A DNA stretch of 64,000 bases from positions 49,940 through 113,939 of the forward strand of contig CAYQLC010000003.1 in assembly GCA_964418325.1 (NCBI GenBank), given 5' to 3'. The notes under the pieces are model-generated. The model made no database searches and was not told where the DNA came from. It worked only from the letters and a program-made list of their open reading frames with translations. Shown here one piece after another: positions 17,364 to 25,774 of this stretch (position 1 is the first letter of the stretch; each line of letters starts with the position of its first letter). The DNA is from IMCC26077 sp964418325. Lineage in GTDB: Bacteria > Actinomycetota > Actinomycetes > Nanopelagicales > Nanopelagicaceae. Made by a program: the position numbers and the translations under genes.

Positions 17364-18572
17364 TCAATGTCGTAGCAAGCGAAAGAGCGCCACACCAAAG
17401 AGGCCACTTATCAGTGAGCCAGCCATCACCGCAGTGATGGCAAGGTCTTGTAACTCCGGCTCAGAAAAGGCCAACGTTGCGATGAAAATCGCCACGGTGA
17501 AACCAATCCCTGCAGTGCTACCCACCGCCACCAGTGCGCTATTTGATGTCTTGGGTGGAAGCTCTGCGATCTGTGCTGCAACAGCTGCCTTGGAGGCGAG
17601 GAAGATTCCCAATGGCTTACCCACTGCCAATCCCGCGACGATGCCCCAAGCGATGGGTGATGTAAATGCTGCTTTGATGGCAGCGCTCGAAAAAGTAATT
17701 CCGGAATTGGCAAATGCAAAGATTGGCACCACAACAAAGGCTGAAAAGCCATGGAAATTACCTTGGAGTTTCTCTACGAGAGTAAGCGTGCCATCTTCGA
17801 CATCTTCATATGCTGCGAACTCTTTAAATTGTTCACCAGTTAGCGCTGTGGCGGGGGTAAGTAATCCCATGATGACCCCTGCCAAAGTGGGATGCACTCC
17901 CGCCTTGTACAAGCTAAACCAGAGCAGCACACCCACTATTGCGTAGATATAACTCTTCATCACTCCAATCTTCTGCAACGCTAGAACGGCGATTATCGCG
18001 CCGAGCGCAGCAACTAACCACGAGTAAATAGCTCCCGCCGAGAAGACGAACGCAATAATGATGATTGCACCAATATCGTCGATGACAGCAAGGGCAAGGA
18101 GAAAGGACTTCAACCCATCTGTTGCTCGACTGCCCATCAGCGCCAAAATTCCCACCGCTAATGCGATATCGGTGGCAACTGCAACTGCCCAACCTTCAGG
18201 CGCGGCTCGTCCAGCAATTGCAAGATAGATGAGAGCCGGAACCGCCATACCCCCAAGCGCTGCAAAAAATGGCGCAGCGGCCTTACGTGCTTGCGAGAGA
18301 TGTCCAGAGGTTAATTCGCGTTTGATCTCGAGCCCGACTACGAAGAAGAAAATAGTCATCAAGCCATAGTTGATGAATTTAAGAATAGTGAGCTCAAGCT
18401 CAATGCCAATTGGTTGTAGCGAAAAGGTGAAATCAAGGATTTGAAAATAGCGATCAGCTAGCGGTGAATTGGCAACGAGTAATCCCAGCGCAGCTGCGGA
18501 GAGTAAAAGAATTCCTGAGGAGCTCTCTCTTTCGAGAAAATCTCGAAATGGAGCAAACCTATTTTTTGACAA
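17364..18572 (-). CDS. nhaA: Na+/H+ antiporter NhaA
   Basis: The 402-residue, about 12-helix antiporter exchanges internal Na+ for external H+. The functional Asp residues are in VATDIALAVG (near residue 133) and AVIDDIGAI (near 163), matching the antiporter motifs of E. coli NhaA. The start is TTG at 18572, overlapping the DUF3117 stop by 14 nt, and I see no good Shine-Dalgarno site, so translation may depend on coupling. Confidence 0.93.
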   Translation of the reverse strand: MSKNRFAPFRDFLERESSSGILLLSAAALGLLVANSPLADRYFQILDFTFSLQPIGIELELTILKFINYGLMTIFFFVVGLEIKRELTSGHLSQARKAAAPFFAALGGMAVPALIYLAIAGRAAPEGWAVAVATDIALAVGILALMGSRATDGLKSFLLALAVIDDIGAIIIIAFVFSAGAIYSWLVAALGAIIAVLALQKIGVMKSYIYAIVGVLLWFSLYKAGVHPTLAGVIMGLLTPATALTGEQFKEFAAYEDVEDGTLTLVEKLQGNFHGFSAFVVVPIFAFANSGITFSSAAIKAAFTSPIAWGIVAGLAVGKPLGIFLASKAAVAAQIAELPPKTSNSALVAVGSTAGIGFTVAIFIATLAFSEPELQDLAITAVMAGSLISGLFGVALFRLLRH

Positions 18573-18738
18573 GCGCTACGGCAGCAGAAAGGCATTCGGA
18601 GAGACGGTTTGCTTCATCTGCGTTGAGCTCGACTACCAGCCGTCCGCCACCCTCGAGCGGCACACGCATCACGAGGCTGCGGTTCTCTTTGGTGACCTCC
18701 ATAGGACCATCACCAGTGCGGGGTTTCATAGCTGCCAT
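18559..18738 (-). CDS. DUF3117 family protein
   Basis: A 59-residue protein almost entirely made of the conserved DUF3117 sequence: MAAMKPRTGDGPMEVTKENR, then VMRVPLEGGGRLVVEL, then DEANRL. The start at 18738 is chosen because the family begins MAAMKPR; GATAAT lies 6 nt upstream and could serve as a leaderless -10. A longer start at 18756 would run into the upstream gene. DUF3117 is restricted to actinobacteria and has no known function. Confidence 0.88.
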   Translation of the reverse strand: MAAMKPRTGDGPMEVTKENRSLVMRVPLEGGGRLVVELNADEANRLSECLSAAVALVKK

Positions 18739-18745
18739 TCGAGAA

Positions 18746-18946
18746 TTATCTCGCACTCTCGCCAGCCTGGGAAATTAGGGTGGCAATCCGAGCTCGTCCC
18801 TGCTCTAGGACCACCAAGACCGCCCGTTCTGGGACAGCGAGCAGCTCGGCAATCTCGGGAATCGAGCGGCGCTGCAGGTAGACCAGGGTGAGGATGGTTC
18901 GCTCCTCCTCGGGCAGGCGCTCCAGCAGCTCGATCAACGGGCTCAT
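18746..18946 (-). CDS. Sigma-70 region 4-like mini-protein
   Basis: The 66-residue product is little more than a helix-turn-helix: LPEEERTILTLVYLQRRSIP then EIAELLAVPERAVLVVLEQG, the pattern of sigma factor region 4.2. It lacks region 2, so it cannot be a complete sigma factor. The ATG at 18946 is supported by TAGCGT 7 nt upstream; the frame stays open to 19012 but that extension is unconserved-looking. It lies 7 nt before the DUF3117 gene and they are probably co-transcribed. It could be a DNA-binding accessory of RNA polymerase, or the remnant of an ECF sigma factor. Confidence 0.72.
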   Translation of the reverse strand: MSPLIELLERLPEEERTILTLVYLQRRSIPEIAELLAVPERAVLVVLEQGRARIATLISQAGESAR

Positions 18947-18953
18947 AAAGGTG

Positions 18954-18959
18954 ACGCTA
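18954..18959 (-). promoter_or_regulatory. Putative -10 box of leaderless promoter for the region 4-like gene
   Basis: TAGCGT on the minus strand, 7 nt before the ATG at 18946. Confidence 0.42.
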
Positions 18960-18980
18960 CCCCCAAATCTTTGTAAATCC

Positions 18981-19367
18981 TTAGGGCTGATTGCTTCGAA
19001 TCTGGCGCGCAAATCGGCGCAAGCTCAGCCAAACCCCGACAGCAAGGCCAGGTTTGATCACCGTTGCCAAGAGACCAGTGAGCTCCTCACTCCAGGTGAA
19101 TCGGGTCTGTCCTGGGCCGAGTTCCTCTAGTTGGAAGTAACCGGTTCCCTTGAGCCATTTGCCGTAATGGATGACATCACAACGATGTGGGGGCTGCCAT
19201 TTCTGCACCTCCATCAAGTCCCAGATACCAATCCATCCTCGACGGGGAACGACTCCCGTAAATGCTGCGATTTTGGTGCCAACTCCTGCACGATCTTCAA
19301 CGATCTCCACGCGGGTGGCCAACATCCACTCCCCTTGAGAAGTCCAATCGGCGATCGAATTCCACAC
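18981..19367 (-). CDS. SRPBCC (START-like) family protein, start uncertain
   Basis: The 128-residue frame from the GTG at 19367 encodes a small hydrophobic-pocket protein of the polyketide cyclase/SRPBCC type (WNSIADWTSQGEWM, then GVGTKIAAFTGV and GTGYFQLEELGPGQTRF). The first beta strand normally present in the family (LEFTLTIKAPIDAV) is encoded in frame upstream of this GTG, but no ATG, GTG or TTG is available there. An ATA at 19412 overlapping the end of the MFS gene would give a natural 143-residue protein. Ligand unknown; expression is probably coupled to the MFS gene. Confidence 0.75.
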   Translation of the reverse strand: MWNSIADWTSQGEWMLATRVEIVEDRAGVGTKIAAFTGVVPRRGWIGIWDLMEVQKWQPPHRCDVIHYGKWLKGTGYFQLEELGPGQTRFTWSEELTGLLATVIKPGLAVGVWLSLRRFARQIRSNQP

Positions 19368-19401
19368 TGCATCAATCGGTGCTTTGATCGTGAGGGTAAA
19401 T

Positions 19402-20631
19402 TCAAGTTTTATTTCGCACCATCCGAACTTCCCGCACCGAGAGTGCGCTTATGGTTGCGGCAAATACTAATGCAGCAAGTATATAAAGCGCATTTTTTGT
19501 TCCAATCTGCTCAGCTAGGGGTCCGATAAAAATCAATCCCAGTGGCGCCAAGGCGTACGAACCTAATGCGTCATACGAAATTACCCGCGAATACGATTCC
19601 TCTGGAATGTTATGTTGCATCGAAGTACTCCAGGCAACATAAAAAATCTCAATAGCCACGCCAGCAAAGAATGAAATGAGAACGGGAATCCAAATATCGC
19701 TTGAAAGAGTAATAGAGAATATCCATGCGCCCATGAAGAGCATCGGCGTTATTCCATAGATCAATGGCTTGCTCAAAGTGAAACGTAGTAGCGCTAATCC
19801 GGTCACTATCATTCCAATGGTCGAGGCCGCCAAGATCAGTGACCATTCACGGGGACCATATCCACTCTCTTTAATAGCTAGGGGACCAAGCACTCCGAGC
19901 GTTGATTCGTAGGCAAGATTGATGAAGGTAAAACAAATCACGACAGAGACAACCCATTTGCGCGCGATAAACTCGCGCCACCCCTCTCGTAATTGATGAA
20001 ACATCGTGCTGGAACCATCTCGAATGATTCTGGGTAGGTCGATGGTCCAGACTAAAACTCCTGCGATGAAAAAACTTAATGCATCTACTGCCAACGCCCA
20101 TCCTGACCCAGCAAAAGCGACTATAACTCCTCCTAAGAGAGCGCCACCGGTATAGCCGAAATTGGTGAGCAAACCAATCACGCTATTGCCGCGTTGCAAC
20201 TGCTCTTTAGGAAGGATCTCCGGGAGCACTCCGGAGAATGCTGGCCACCACAGAGCATTGAGGAAACCAAATAATGCACCCATTACGCATAGCAGCGGAA
20301 TCGAGACGAAACCAAAGATAAAACTGGTTGCACTCACCATAACAAACGCGCTACCCAGAATATCTGAGCCACCAACAATTTTATTTCTCTTATATCGGTC
20401 GCCAACTACCCCACCGAATAACATGAAAAGTAAGAGTGGAATCATCTGTGAGCCAAGGACCAAACTGAGCTGTGATGCTGATCCGTTTGGTAGCCCTAAA
20501 ACGCCAAAAGATAGCGCTATCGGAGTGATTCCATTTCCGACATTAGAAATAAAACGAGCGAGCGCTAGCTTAACGAAACCCTTGTATCGAGCGAGCGCTC
20601 GAACGTCACTAAGAATTTCGGATGCAAGCAT
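19402..20631 (-). CDS. MFS transporter (MFS_3/EntS-like efflux type)
   Basis: The 409-residue product has about twelve hydrophobic helices and the MFS loop signature GGVVGDRYKRNK between helices 2 and 3. The arrangement resembles EntS/MefA-type exporters; the substrate is unknown. GAGGA precedes the ATG by about 9 nt. The 5' end overlaps the LOG gene by 23 nt and the 3' end contains the probable start of the SRPBCC gene, so the three genes are likely one transcript. Confidence 0.88.
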   Translation of the reverse strand: MLASEILSDVRALARYKGFVKLALARFISNVGNGITPIALSFGVLGLPNGSASQLSLVLGSQMIPLLLFMLFGGVVGDRYKRNKIVGGSDILGSAFVMVSATSFIFGFVSIPLLCVMGALFGFLNALWWPAFSGVLPEILPKEQLQRGNSVIGLLTNFGYTGGALLGGVIVAFAGSGWALAVDALSFFIAGVLVWTIDLPRIIRDGSSTMFHQLREGWREFIARKWVVSVVICFTFINLAYESTLGVLGPLAIKESGYGPREWSLILAASTIGMIVTGLALLRFTLSKPLIYGITPMLFMGAWIFSITLSSDIWIPVLISFFAGVAIEIFYVAWSTSMQHNIPEESYSRVISYDALGSYALAPLGLIFIGPLAEQIGTKNALYILAALVFAATISALSVREVRMVRNKT

Positions 20632-21148
20632 CTAGCGCTTCCTCAATCGTCACAGTCCAGATTATGTGATCTAGTTGATGAGGTTTGAGAAAATTCTCGC
20701 GCGCCAGGTGATCTATGAAATCTCGCAATGGTGCGTAGAACCCAGTTGGGTCCAAAATAATGACAGGCTTCTCATGAAATCCCAGAGAGCGCCCGACCCA
20801 AATTTCAAAGAACTCTTCCATCGTGCCCGCGCCACCTGGCAGCGTGATGAAAGCATCGGCGAATTGATCCAAGAGCGCTTTTCGCACGCGCATATCGTCA
20901 ACAACGTGAAGCTCGGTTGCTTGATGGTCAGCGAATTCATACTCTGCAAGACGCTGTGGAATCACGCCAATCGTCTCGCCACCCAATTCGCGGCATGCTC
21001 TTGAGACTGCTCCCATCATGGAGATCTGACCGCCACCCCAAACTAGGGACCATTGACGTCGCGCGATGGCAGCGCCGAGGTCGCCAGCTAACTCGATATG
21101 TTCGGGAGCAATATTCTCTGAGGCCGAACAATAAACCGCGATATGCAC
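20609..21148 (-). CDS. LOG family protein (cytokinin riboside 5'-monophosphate phosphoribohydrolase type)
   Basis: The 179-residue Rossmann-like enzyme contains the family motif PGGAGTMEEFFE (near residue 102) and a nucleotide loop VWGGGQISMMGAV. LOG proteins hydrolyse the N-glycosidic bond of nucleoside 5'-monophosphates, and the physiological substrate in bacteria is often unclear. The start is GTG at 21148, 6 nt after a TANNNT box (TATCCT). It is divergent from dapD, a neighbourhood also found in mycobacteria. Confidence 0.9.
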   Translation of the reverse strand: MHIAVYCSASENIAPEHIELAGDLGAAIARRQWSLVWGGGQISMMGAVSRACRELGGETIGVIPQRLAEYEFADHQATELHVVDDMRVRKALLDQFADAFITLPGGAGTMEEFFEIWVGRSLGFHEKPVIILDPTGFYAPLRDFIDHLARENFLKPHQLDHIIWTVTIEEALDACIRNS

Positions 21149-21154
21149 CCGCTC

Positions 21155-21160
21155 AGGATA
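21155..21160 (-). promoter_or_regulatory. Putative -10 box of leaderless LOG gene promoter
   Basis: TATCCT on the minus strand, 6 nt before the GTG at 21148. Confidence 0.45.
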
Positions 21161-21172
21161 CGGGGAAAGCGG

Positions 21173-21178
21173 TACGGT
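21173..21178 (+). promoter_or_regulatory. Putative -10 box of leaderless dapD promoter
   Basis: TACGGT, 6 nt before the ATG at 21185. It favours this start over an in-frame upstream codon at 21143. Confidence 0.45.
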
Positions 21179-21184
21179 GTACTC

Positions 21185-22099
21185 ATGACGATTGCCTCTG
21201 GTGTTGGAATAGCGACCGTCGCCGCCAATGGCACGGTTTTAGATGTCTGGTTCCCGCAACCGGCTCTAGCCCCACTCTCAGCGGCGGTTAAGCCAGAGTT
21301 AGCAGAATTATGCGGCGACGACACCGATCGAAAAGTAACGAAAAAAATCGTTGAAATCGAGATTGAGCTGGAAAATGCTCCAACCTCCACAGCAGATGTT
21401 TACCTCCGCTTGCACCTGCTCTCCCATCGTTTAGTCAAACCTCATGGCCAATCACTCGAGGGAATCTTTGGGTTGCTCCCCAACGTTGTTTGGACTTCAT
21501 TTGGGCCGGCTCTTAACGAGAATTTTGAGCAGACGCGGGCTGCGCTTAGAAAGCGCGGTCATGTCGTAGTTTTCGGCGTAGATAAATTCCCTCGCATGGT
21601 CGATTACGTGATACCAAGTGGAGTGAGAATTGCCGATGCCGACCGGGTTCGATTAGGTGCACATCTTGCTACTGGCACGACCGTAATGCATGAAGGTTTC
21701 GTAAATTTCAACGCGGGAACTTTGGGCTCCTCGATGGTTGAAGGGAGGATCTCTGCAGGTGTGGTCGTAGGCGATGGTTCGGATATTGGTGGCGGGGCAT
21801 CAATCATGGGCACGTTATCTGGCGGTGGGAAAGAGGTGATTTCCATCGGCGAAAAAACATTGCTCGGGGCTAATTCAGGCCTTGGAATTTCCCTTGGAAA
21901 TAATTGTGTTGTCGAAGCTGGTCTTTATCTGACTGCAGCTTCTAAAGTCACACTTCCTGATGGCGGAGTAGTAAAAGCCCTGGAACTCTCGGGGGCAAAT
22001 AACTTGCTCTTCCGTCGTAACTCTCGAAGTGGCGCAATAGAGGCGCTACCGAAAGAGGGAAGTTGGGGCGGGCTTAATTCAGTCCTACACACTAACTAA
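21185..22099 (+). CDS. dapD: 2,3,4,5-tetrahydropyridine-2,6-dicarboxylate N-succinyltransferase (actinobacterial type)
   Basis: A 304-residue left-handed beta-helix acyltransferase that succinylates tetrahydrodipicolinate in lysine and meso-diaminopimelate synthesis, using succinyl-CoA. The hexapeptide-repeat region covers about 150-250 (VRIADADRVRLGAHLATGTT, GRISAGVVVGDGSDIGGGAS). The actinobacterial C-terminal segment KALELSGANNLLFRRNSRSG is present. The start was moved to the ATG at 21185 because it matches the family N terminus (TIASGVGIATVAANGTVLD) and the leaderless promoter spacing. The end overlaps the convergent SpoIID-type gene by 8 nt. Confidence 0.93.
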   Translation: MTIASGVGIATVAANGTVLDVWFPQPALAPLSAAVKPELAELCGDDTDRKVTKKIVEIEIELENAPTSTADVYLRLHLLSHRLVKPHGQSLEGIFGLLPNVVWTSFGPALNENFEQTRAALRKRGHVVVFGVDKFPRMVDYVIPSGVRIADADRVRLGAHLATGTTVMHEGFVNFNAGTLGSSMVEGRISAGVVVGDGSDIGGGASIMGTLSGGGKEVISIGEKTLLGANSGLGISLGNNCVVEAGLYLTAASKVTLPDGGVVKALELSGANNLLFRRNSRSGAIEALPKEGSWGGLNSVLHTN

Positions 22100-24131
22100 G
22101 ATTCTGAAAAGGCAGTAACGGCAGTTCTTTATCTATTACGGTTATCGCAGCGATATTTGGAAATTCTTTGATGAGCTCCACTGCTCGCTCTACTTCAGAA
22201 CCATCTGCAGTTAAAATTGGAGATTGCCAACTGGCGGCGATGAAAGCAGCGGCTTGAGAGCGCGTGACGACAATTCGAGAAGGAAAACGATAAGTCGGAA
22301 TGTCTCCGTAAAAAATTCCAGAAGCGTTTCGTTCGTTTAACAATTCTTGTACTTTCGCTGAGGGTTCATAATCTCTACTCCATACTATTGGTCGATCAGT
22401 AGCGATAATCCTGCTTGCATCAGCAAGCATTAATTCACGCTCGCTATCAATGAGAATTACCGGTTCTCCTGATAACCGAGGTAGGACAATTTCACTCAAC
22501 TCCATCGCATCACGTGCTTCGAATCTAACCTCTTTTAATTTCCGCTTAGCTACCACTGAGCGAGCTGGAAGCGCGCTTTTTTGCCCGATCATGACAACAG
22601 CGGTGATTTTTCGTCGAGTTAACTCTTTCAAGGTCTCTGATCCCAGGCCTTTGGTGTTGACATTAAGAACTGGCAATTGCAACTTATTTCCATACGACAT
22701 ACCCACTAGCGCTCCAGCCGGATCGCTTGCAAAATTGACCAACACCGCACTCTTTGCGCGTGGCCAGTTATTTCTTGCCACGGCTACGGCGATGGAATCA
22801 ACGGCCTCTGCAGTCACTCGATTCACTGATCGAGAAATCCATGTCGATGGGAGTTGTAGTCGGGAACGAAACCTCTCGCCACTTAATTCAGCGCTCTTAC
22901 CGGTTGAGCTGTAGGCCACAATCACTTTCACGCCACCTGCTTTGGTCCGGGCGGTCACTTCATATCTGATGACATCAGGCAACCCAAAAGCTTTTGCGAT
23001 ATCTGCCTGTTTAATCTGTCTAGTCCACGAACTGAAAGTGGGGTTGATTACCGGATCTAAACTCCACGGATCAGGAACCGGAACAAGATAGGGAATGGAA
23101 CTACCCCAAACCTCGGCGACATCTTGAGTTGCGCCTCCCGTGGAGGATGCATAGAAGGTCGTCACTACTTTTCCGTTGTAGGTCACCACAAGGCCCTTAC
23201 CTGGCTCGGGCTCGGTAGCGTCGACCGCTTCAACCCATTTTTGTCCGTAGCCGGGTTCACTCTCTTTCGAGTACCCAACAAAGTTTTGGTCTTGTACAGT
23301 CGAGTACAGATTACAATCGCAACTCTTCCGATAAATGTTTGCTTTTGAAAGGGCAAAGGAGCGCGCAGTTATCGCCTGTGCTTCAAGAGCTGCTTGCGGC
23401 CAGGAGGAAGGCACCTCACCGATTCCGCGTAAATATTCGCTATGAATTCGAAGGGTGGTCGTGGCAATTATTGACCCTTGAATCGCTGGCGAAACTGGCG
23501 GTAGGAATTTGATTTGCACCTGGCCATATTTATAGCGTCGAATAACAGAGCCCTGTCGCATTTTGATGATGTTCTCTTCACCGGGATAAGCCACAGTGCC
23601 AGACCACCGCAAGGTCCATATCTGTCCGGTAGGCAACGTGGTCGCCTGTTTAGTTGCCGGATCCAGAATTGAGGTAATTAATGTTCCGCTCAGAGCCGAA
23701 AATATAACCTCACCACCAATAGGTACTTCGACAAAACTCGGGTCCGCACTGGTGACTTCTGGTGGAAGGTCTCCACTATAAATCCGCATAGGGAGTGGAT
23801 TGCCGTTAGGTGCTTCAACACTGAACCCAACAGTTGCAACTTTATCTGCGATGTTCACTCGAACAAATTGTGAATCATCTACTGTTGAAATCACTGTTCC
23901 CGGGTAATAGTAAGTTGCGATTTCTGGTCCGGTTTTTCCCTCTAATGCCTGACCATACGCACCAAACTGACTCATACCCACGCCATGTCCATAGCCAGAA
24001 CCTCGAAATTCAAAACGGCTTGGGATTTCAACGGCTTGCGCGAATTCTGTTGGAACCAATGTAGTAATCATGGCTAAAACCAGGATCAGATGATGTTTTT
24101 CTAACTTCCGTAACTTTTTAGACATCTTCAT
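22092..24131 (-). CDS. Secreted SpoIID/LytB-domain protein with CWB2-like C terminus
   Basis: The 679-residue exported protein has a signal peptide (about 1-33, cleavage after TEFAQA). The SpoIID/LytB region runs from GSGYGHGVGMSQFGAYG (residues 45-60) through LEAQAITARSFALSKANIYR to TTFYASSTGG and YLVPVPDPWS, as in amidase-modifying or glycan-lytic SpoIID proteins. The last roughly 200 residues show repeats like cell-wall-binding repeat 2 (AVLVNFASDPAGALVGM, LQLPVLNV, ITAVVMIGQKSALP). Start chosen at 24131; ATG 24125 is equally possible. It overlaps the ABC ATPase end and probably acts on the wall in concert with the exporter cluster. Confidence 0.83.
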   Translation of the reverse strand: MKMSKKLRKLEKHHLILVLAMITTLVPTEFAQAVEIPSRFEFRGSGYGHGVGMSQFGAYGQALEGKTGPEIATYYYPGTVISTVDDSQFVRVNIADKVATVGFSVEAPNGNPLPMRIYSGDLPPEVTSADPSFVEVPIGGEVIFSALSGTLITSILDPATKQATTLPTGQIWTLRWSGTVAYPGEENIIKMRQGSVIRRYKYGQVQIKFLPPVSPAIQGSIIATTTLRIHSEYLRGIGEVPSSWPQAALEAQAITARSFALSKANIYRKSCDCNLYSTVQDQNFVGYSKESEPGYGQKWVEAVDATEPEPGKGLVVTYNGKVVTTFYASSTGGATQDVAEVWGSSIPYLVPVPDPWSLDPVINPTFSSWTRQIKQADIAKAFGLPDVIRYEVTARTKAGGVKVIVAYSSTGKSAELSGERFRSRLQLPSTWISRSVNRVTAEAVDSIAVAVARNNWPRAKSAVLVNFASDPAGALVGMSYGNKLQLPVLNVNTKGLGSETLKELTRRKITAVVMIGQKSALPARSVVAKRKLKEVRFEARDAMELSEIVLPRLSGEPVILIDSERELMLADASRIIATDRPIVWSRDYEPSAKVQELLNERNASGIFYGDIPTYRFPSRIVVTRSQAAAFIAASWQSPILTADGSEVERAVELIKEFPNIAAITVIDKELPLLPFQNLS

Positions 24132-24912
24132 CTGCAGATGGTGATGCAGCCACCTGTAACGACTCCTTATATGCAGCGATGACGTGTTCGGGAGCCCCAC
24201 GCATCATCAACTGACCTTGATTCAACCAGACGACGTCATTACAAATTTCCTTTACTGTTGCTAGCGCATGGCTAACAATAATGATCGCTCGATTATGGCT
24301 TCGCAGAGATTTAATTCGCTCGAGGCACTTCTTCTTGAATTTGGCGTCCCCCGTACTCAGGGCTTCGTCAATGATAAGAATGTCAGGTTCGACCACTACT
24401 GATACCGCAAAAGCCAATCGTGAGTACATTCCAGATGAGTAGGTTTTCATGGGCGAATCAATAGCATCACCGATTTCAGCAAAGGCAGCAATCTCATCAA
24501 ATTGCGATTGAATCTCTTGCCGACTTAAACCTGCAGCCAATCCGCCAAGAATTACATTCTCTCGCCCCGTAAGTCTCGGGTTAAAACCAACACCTAGCGC
24601 TAGCAATGTACTGACCTTGCCTTCAACCTCAACTTTTCCCGATGTTGGTGGAATAATTCCCGAAATAATTCGCATCAGCGAAGATTTACCCGCTCCATTT
24701 GCACCAATCACACCCAAGACACTCCCGTATGGAATCTCAAGATTGATACTCCGTAAAGCCTTGACCTCGCGAGTCTTGCGACCTGTTTGAGTAAGCGCCT
24801 GCCTGAATGTCGGTTTGCGTTCCACAGTCGTTACGTAGGTGAGCGAGAGATCATGGATAGAAATGGCTCGATCGCCAGAATTGTGTTCGTCAGATACGGA
24901 GAGCAAATTCAC
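24118..24912 (-). CDS. ABC transporter ATP-binding protein, polysaccharide/teichoic acid export type
   Basis: The 264-residue ATPase has Walker A GANGAGKSS, the signature motif YSSGMYSRLAF, Walker B ILIIDEALSTGD and the switch His in IIIVSHA. Sequence style matches Wzt/TagH/RfbE ATPases that power export of undecaprenyl-linked glycans, without a C-terminal glycan-binding domain. The annotated start is GTG at 24912, but AGGGAG is better placed (7 nt) for a TTG at 24906. The gene overlaps the permease gene by 23 nt. Confidence 0.9.
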   Translation of the reverse strand: MNLLSVSDEHNSGDRAISIHDLSLTYVTTVERKPTFRQALTQTGRKTREVKALRSINLEIPYGSVLGVIGANGAGKSSLMRIISGIIPPTSGKVEVEGKVSTLLALGVGFNPRLTGRENVILGGLAAGLSRQEIQSQFDEIAAFAEIGDAIDSPMKTYSSGMYSRLAFAVSVVVEPDILIIDEALSTGDAKFKKKCLERIKSLRSHNRAIIIVSHALATVKEICNDVVWLNQGQLMMRGAPEHVIAAYKESLQVAASPSADEDV

Positions 24913-25714
24913 GCTCCCTACTTAAAAAAAGATAACTAGCCAGAAAAAATAGACCGAAACTCCACACACACATAAGAATCCAAGTGGTCGCAGTTGGGGC
25001 GATTCCCCGCACGAATATCCCACTCCAAGCATCGATAAATGGCGCCAATGGGTTGACATACTTCAGTGGTGTCAGAGCGGGCTTCAAGGATGATGATTCA
25101 TACAGCACAGGTGAGAGATAGAGCCATGCTCGAGTTAAGTACGGGAGAAAATTCTTGGTATCTCGAAAATAAACATTGAGTGTTGCAAAGAGAAGCGCAA
25201 ATGCTAGTGAAAGGATGAGCACAAGAATCAGCACTACGGGAATCAGGAATAACGCTGGACTCAATGGCGCAGCAAGCACTCCTGCAATCACTGCTAGAAC
25301 AGCTAACGTTGGAATAAACTTAAAGAACGAGATGACCGTAGCGGAGAGCGGTAGCACAAAGCGCGGAAACGCGGAATTCAAAATGAGTTTGCCACCACTT
25401 GTGATCGACTTTGCACCCATAGTTAGCGCGTTCGTGACCAAGTAGAAGAGGAATAGTCCTGCCGTGAGATGGGCAAATCTCCTGCCATCGGCAGCTCCAC
25501 CTATGACCATAATCAATAGGAAGTAGACAAGTGCCAACAAGAGTGGGTTGATAATGAGCCAGAGTTGTCCAAAGAGTGAGCCGAAATTCTGTGCCCTCAG
25601 TTCCGACCGTGAATATTCGGCCACGAACGAGCGACGTCTCCACACCTGTTTGAAATATTCTCGAAGGTTCGGCATTCCTCGATGAAAGGGTTGATAAACC
25701 TGGACCTGCGCCAC
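24890..25714 (-). CDS. ABC-2 type permease, polysaccharide/teichoic acid export type
   Basis: The 274-residue membrane protein has six predicted helices and the Wzm/TagG pattern: an N-terminal amphipathic segment with SELRAQNFGSLFGQLWLIINP, and LNVYFRDTKNFLPYLTRAWLYLSPVLY. It pairs with the overlapping ATPase to export a cell-envelope glycan. The cluster also contains a GT2 glycosyltransferase, an LCP ligase and a UDP-sugar dehydrogenase, which suggests a uronic-acid-containing wall polymer. The start is GTG with a G-rich sequence (GGTGAGG) upstream. Confidence 0.9.
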   Translation of the reverse strand: MAQVQVYQPFHRGMPNLREYFKQVWRRRSFVAEYSRSELRAQNFGSLFGQLWLIINPLLLALVYFLLIMVIGGAADGRRFAHLTAGLFLFYLVTNALTMGAKSITSGGKLILNSAFPRFVLPLSATVISFFKFIPTLAVLAVIAGVLAAPLSPALFLIPVVLILVLILSLAFALLFATLNVYFRDTKNFLPYLTRAWLYLSPVLYESSSLKPALTPLKYVNPLAPFIDAWSGIFVRGIAPTATTWILMCVWSFGLFFLASYLFLSREREFALRI

Positions 25715-25774
25715 GTCTACCTCACCCTCGTCTAAACAGCATTGCTACCGCTAAGTAATGCGTAAATAGTACCG

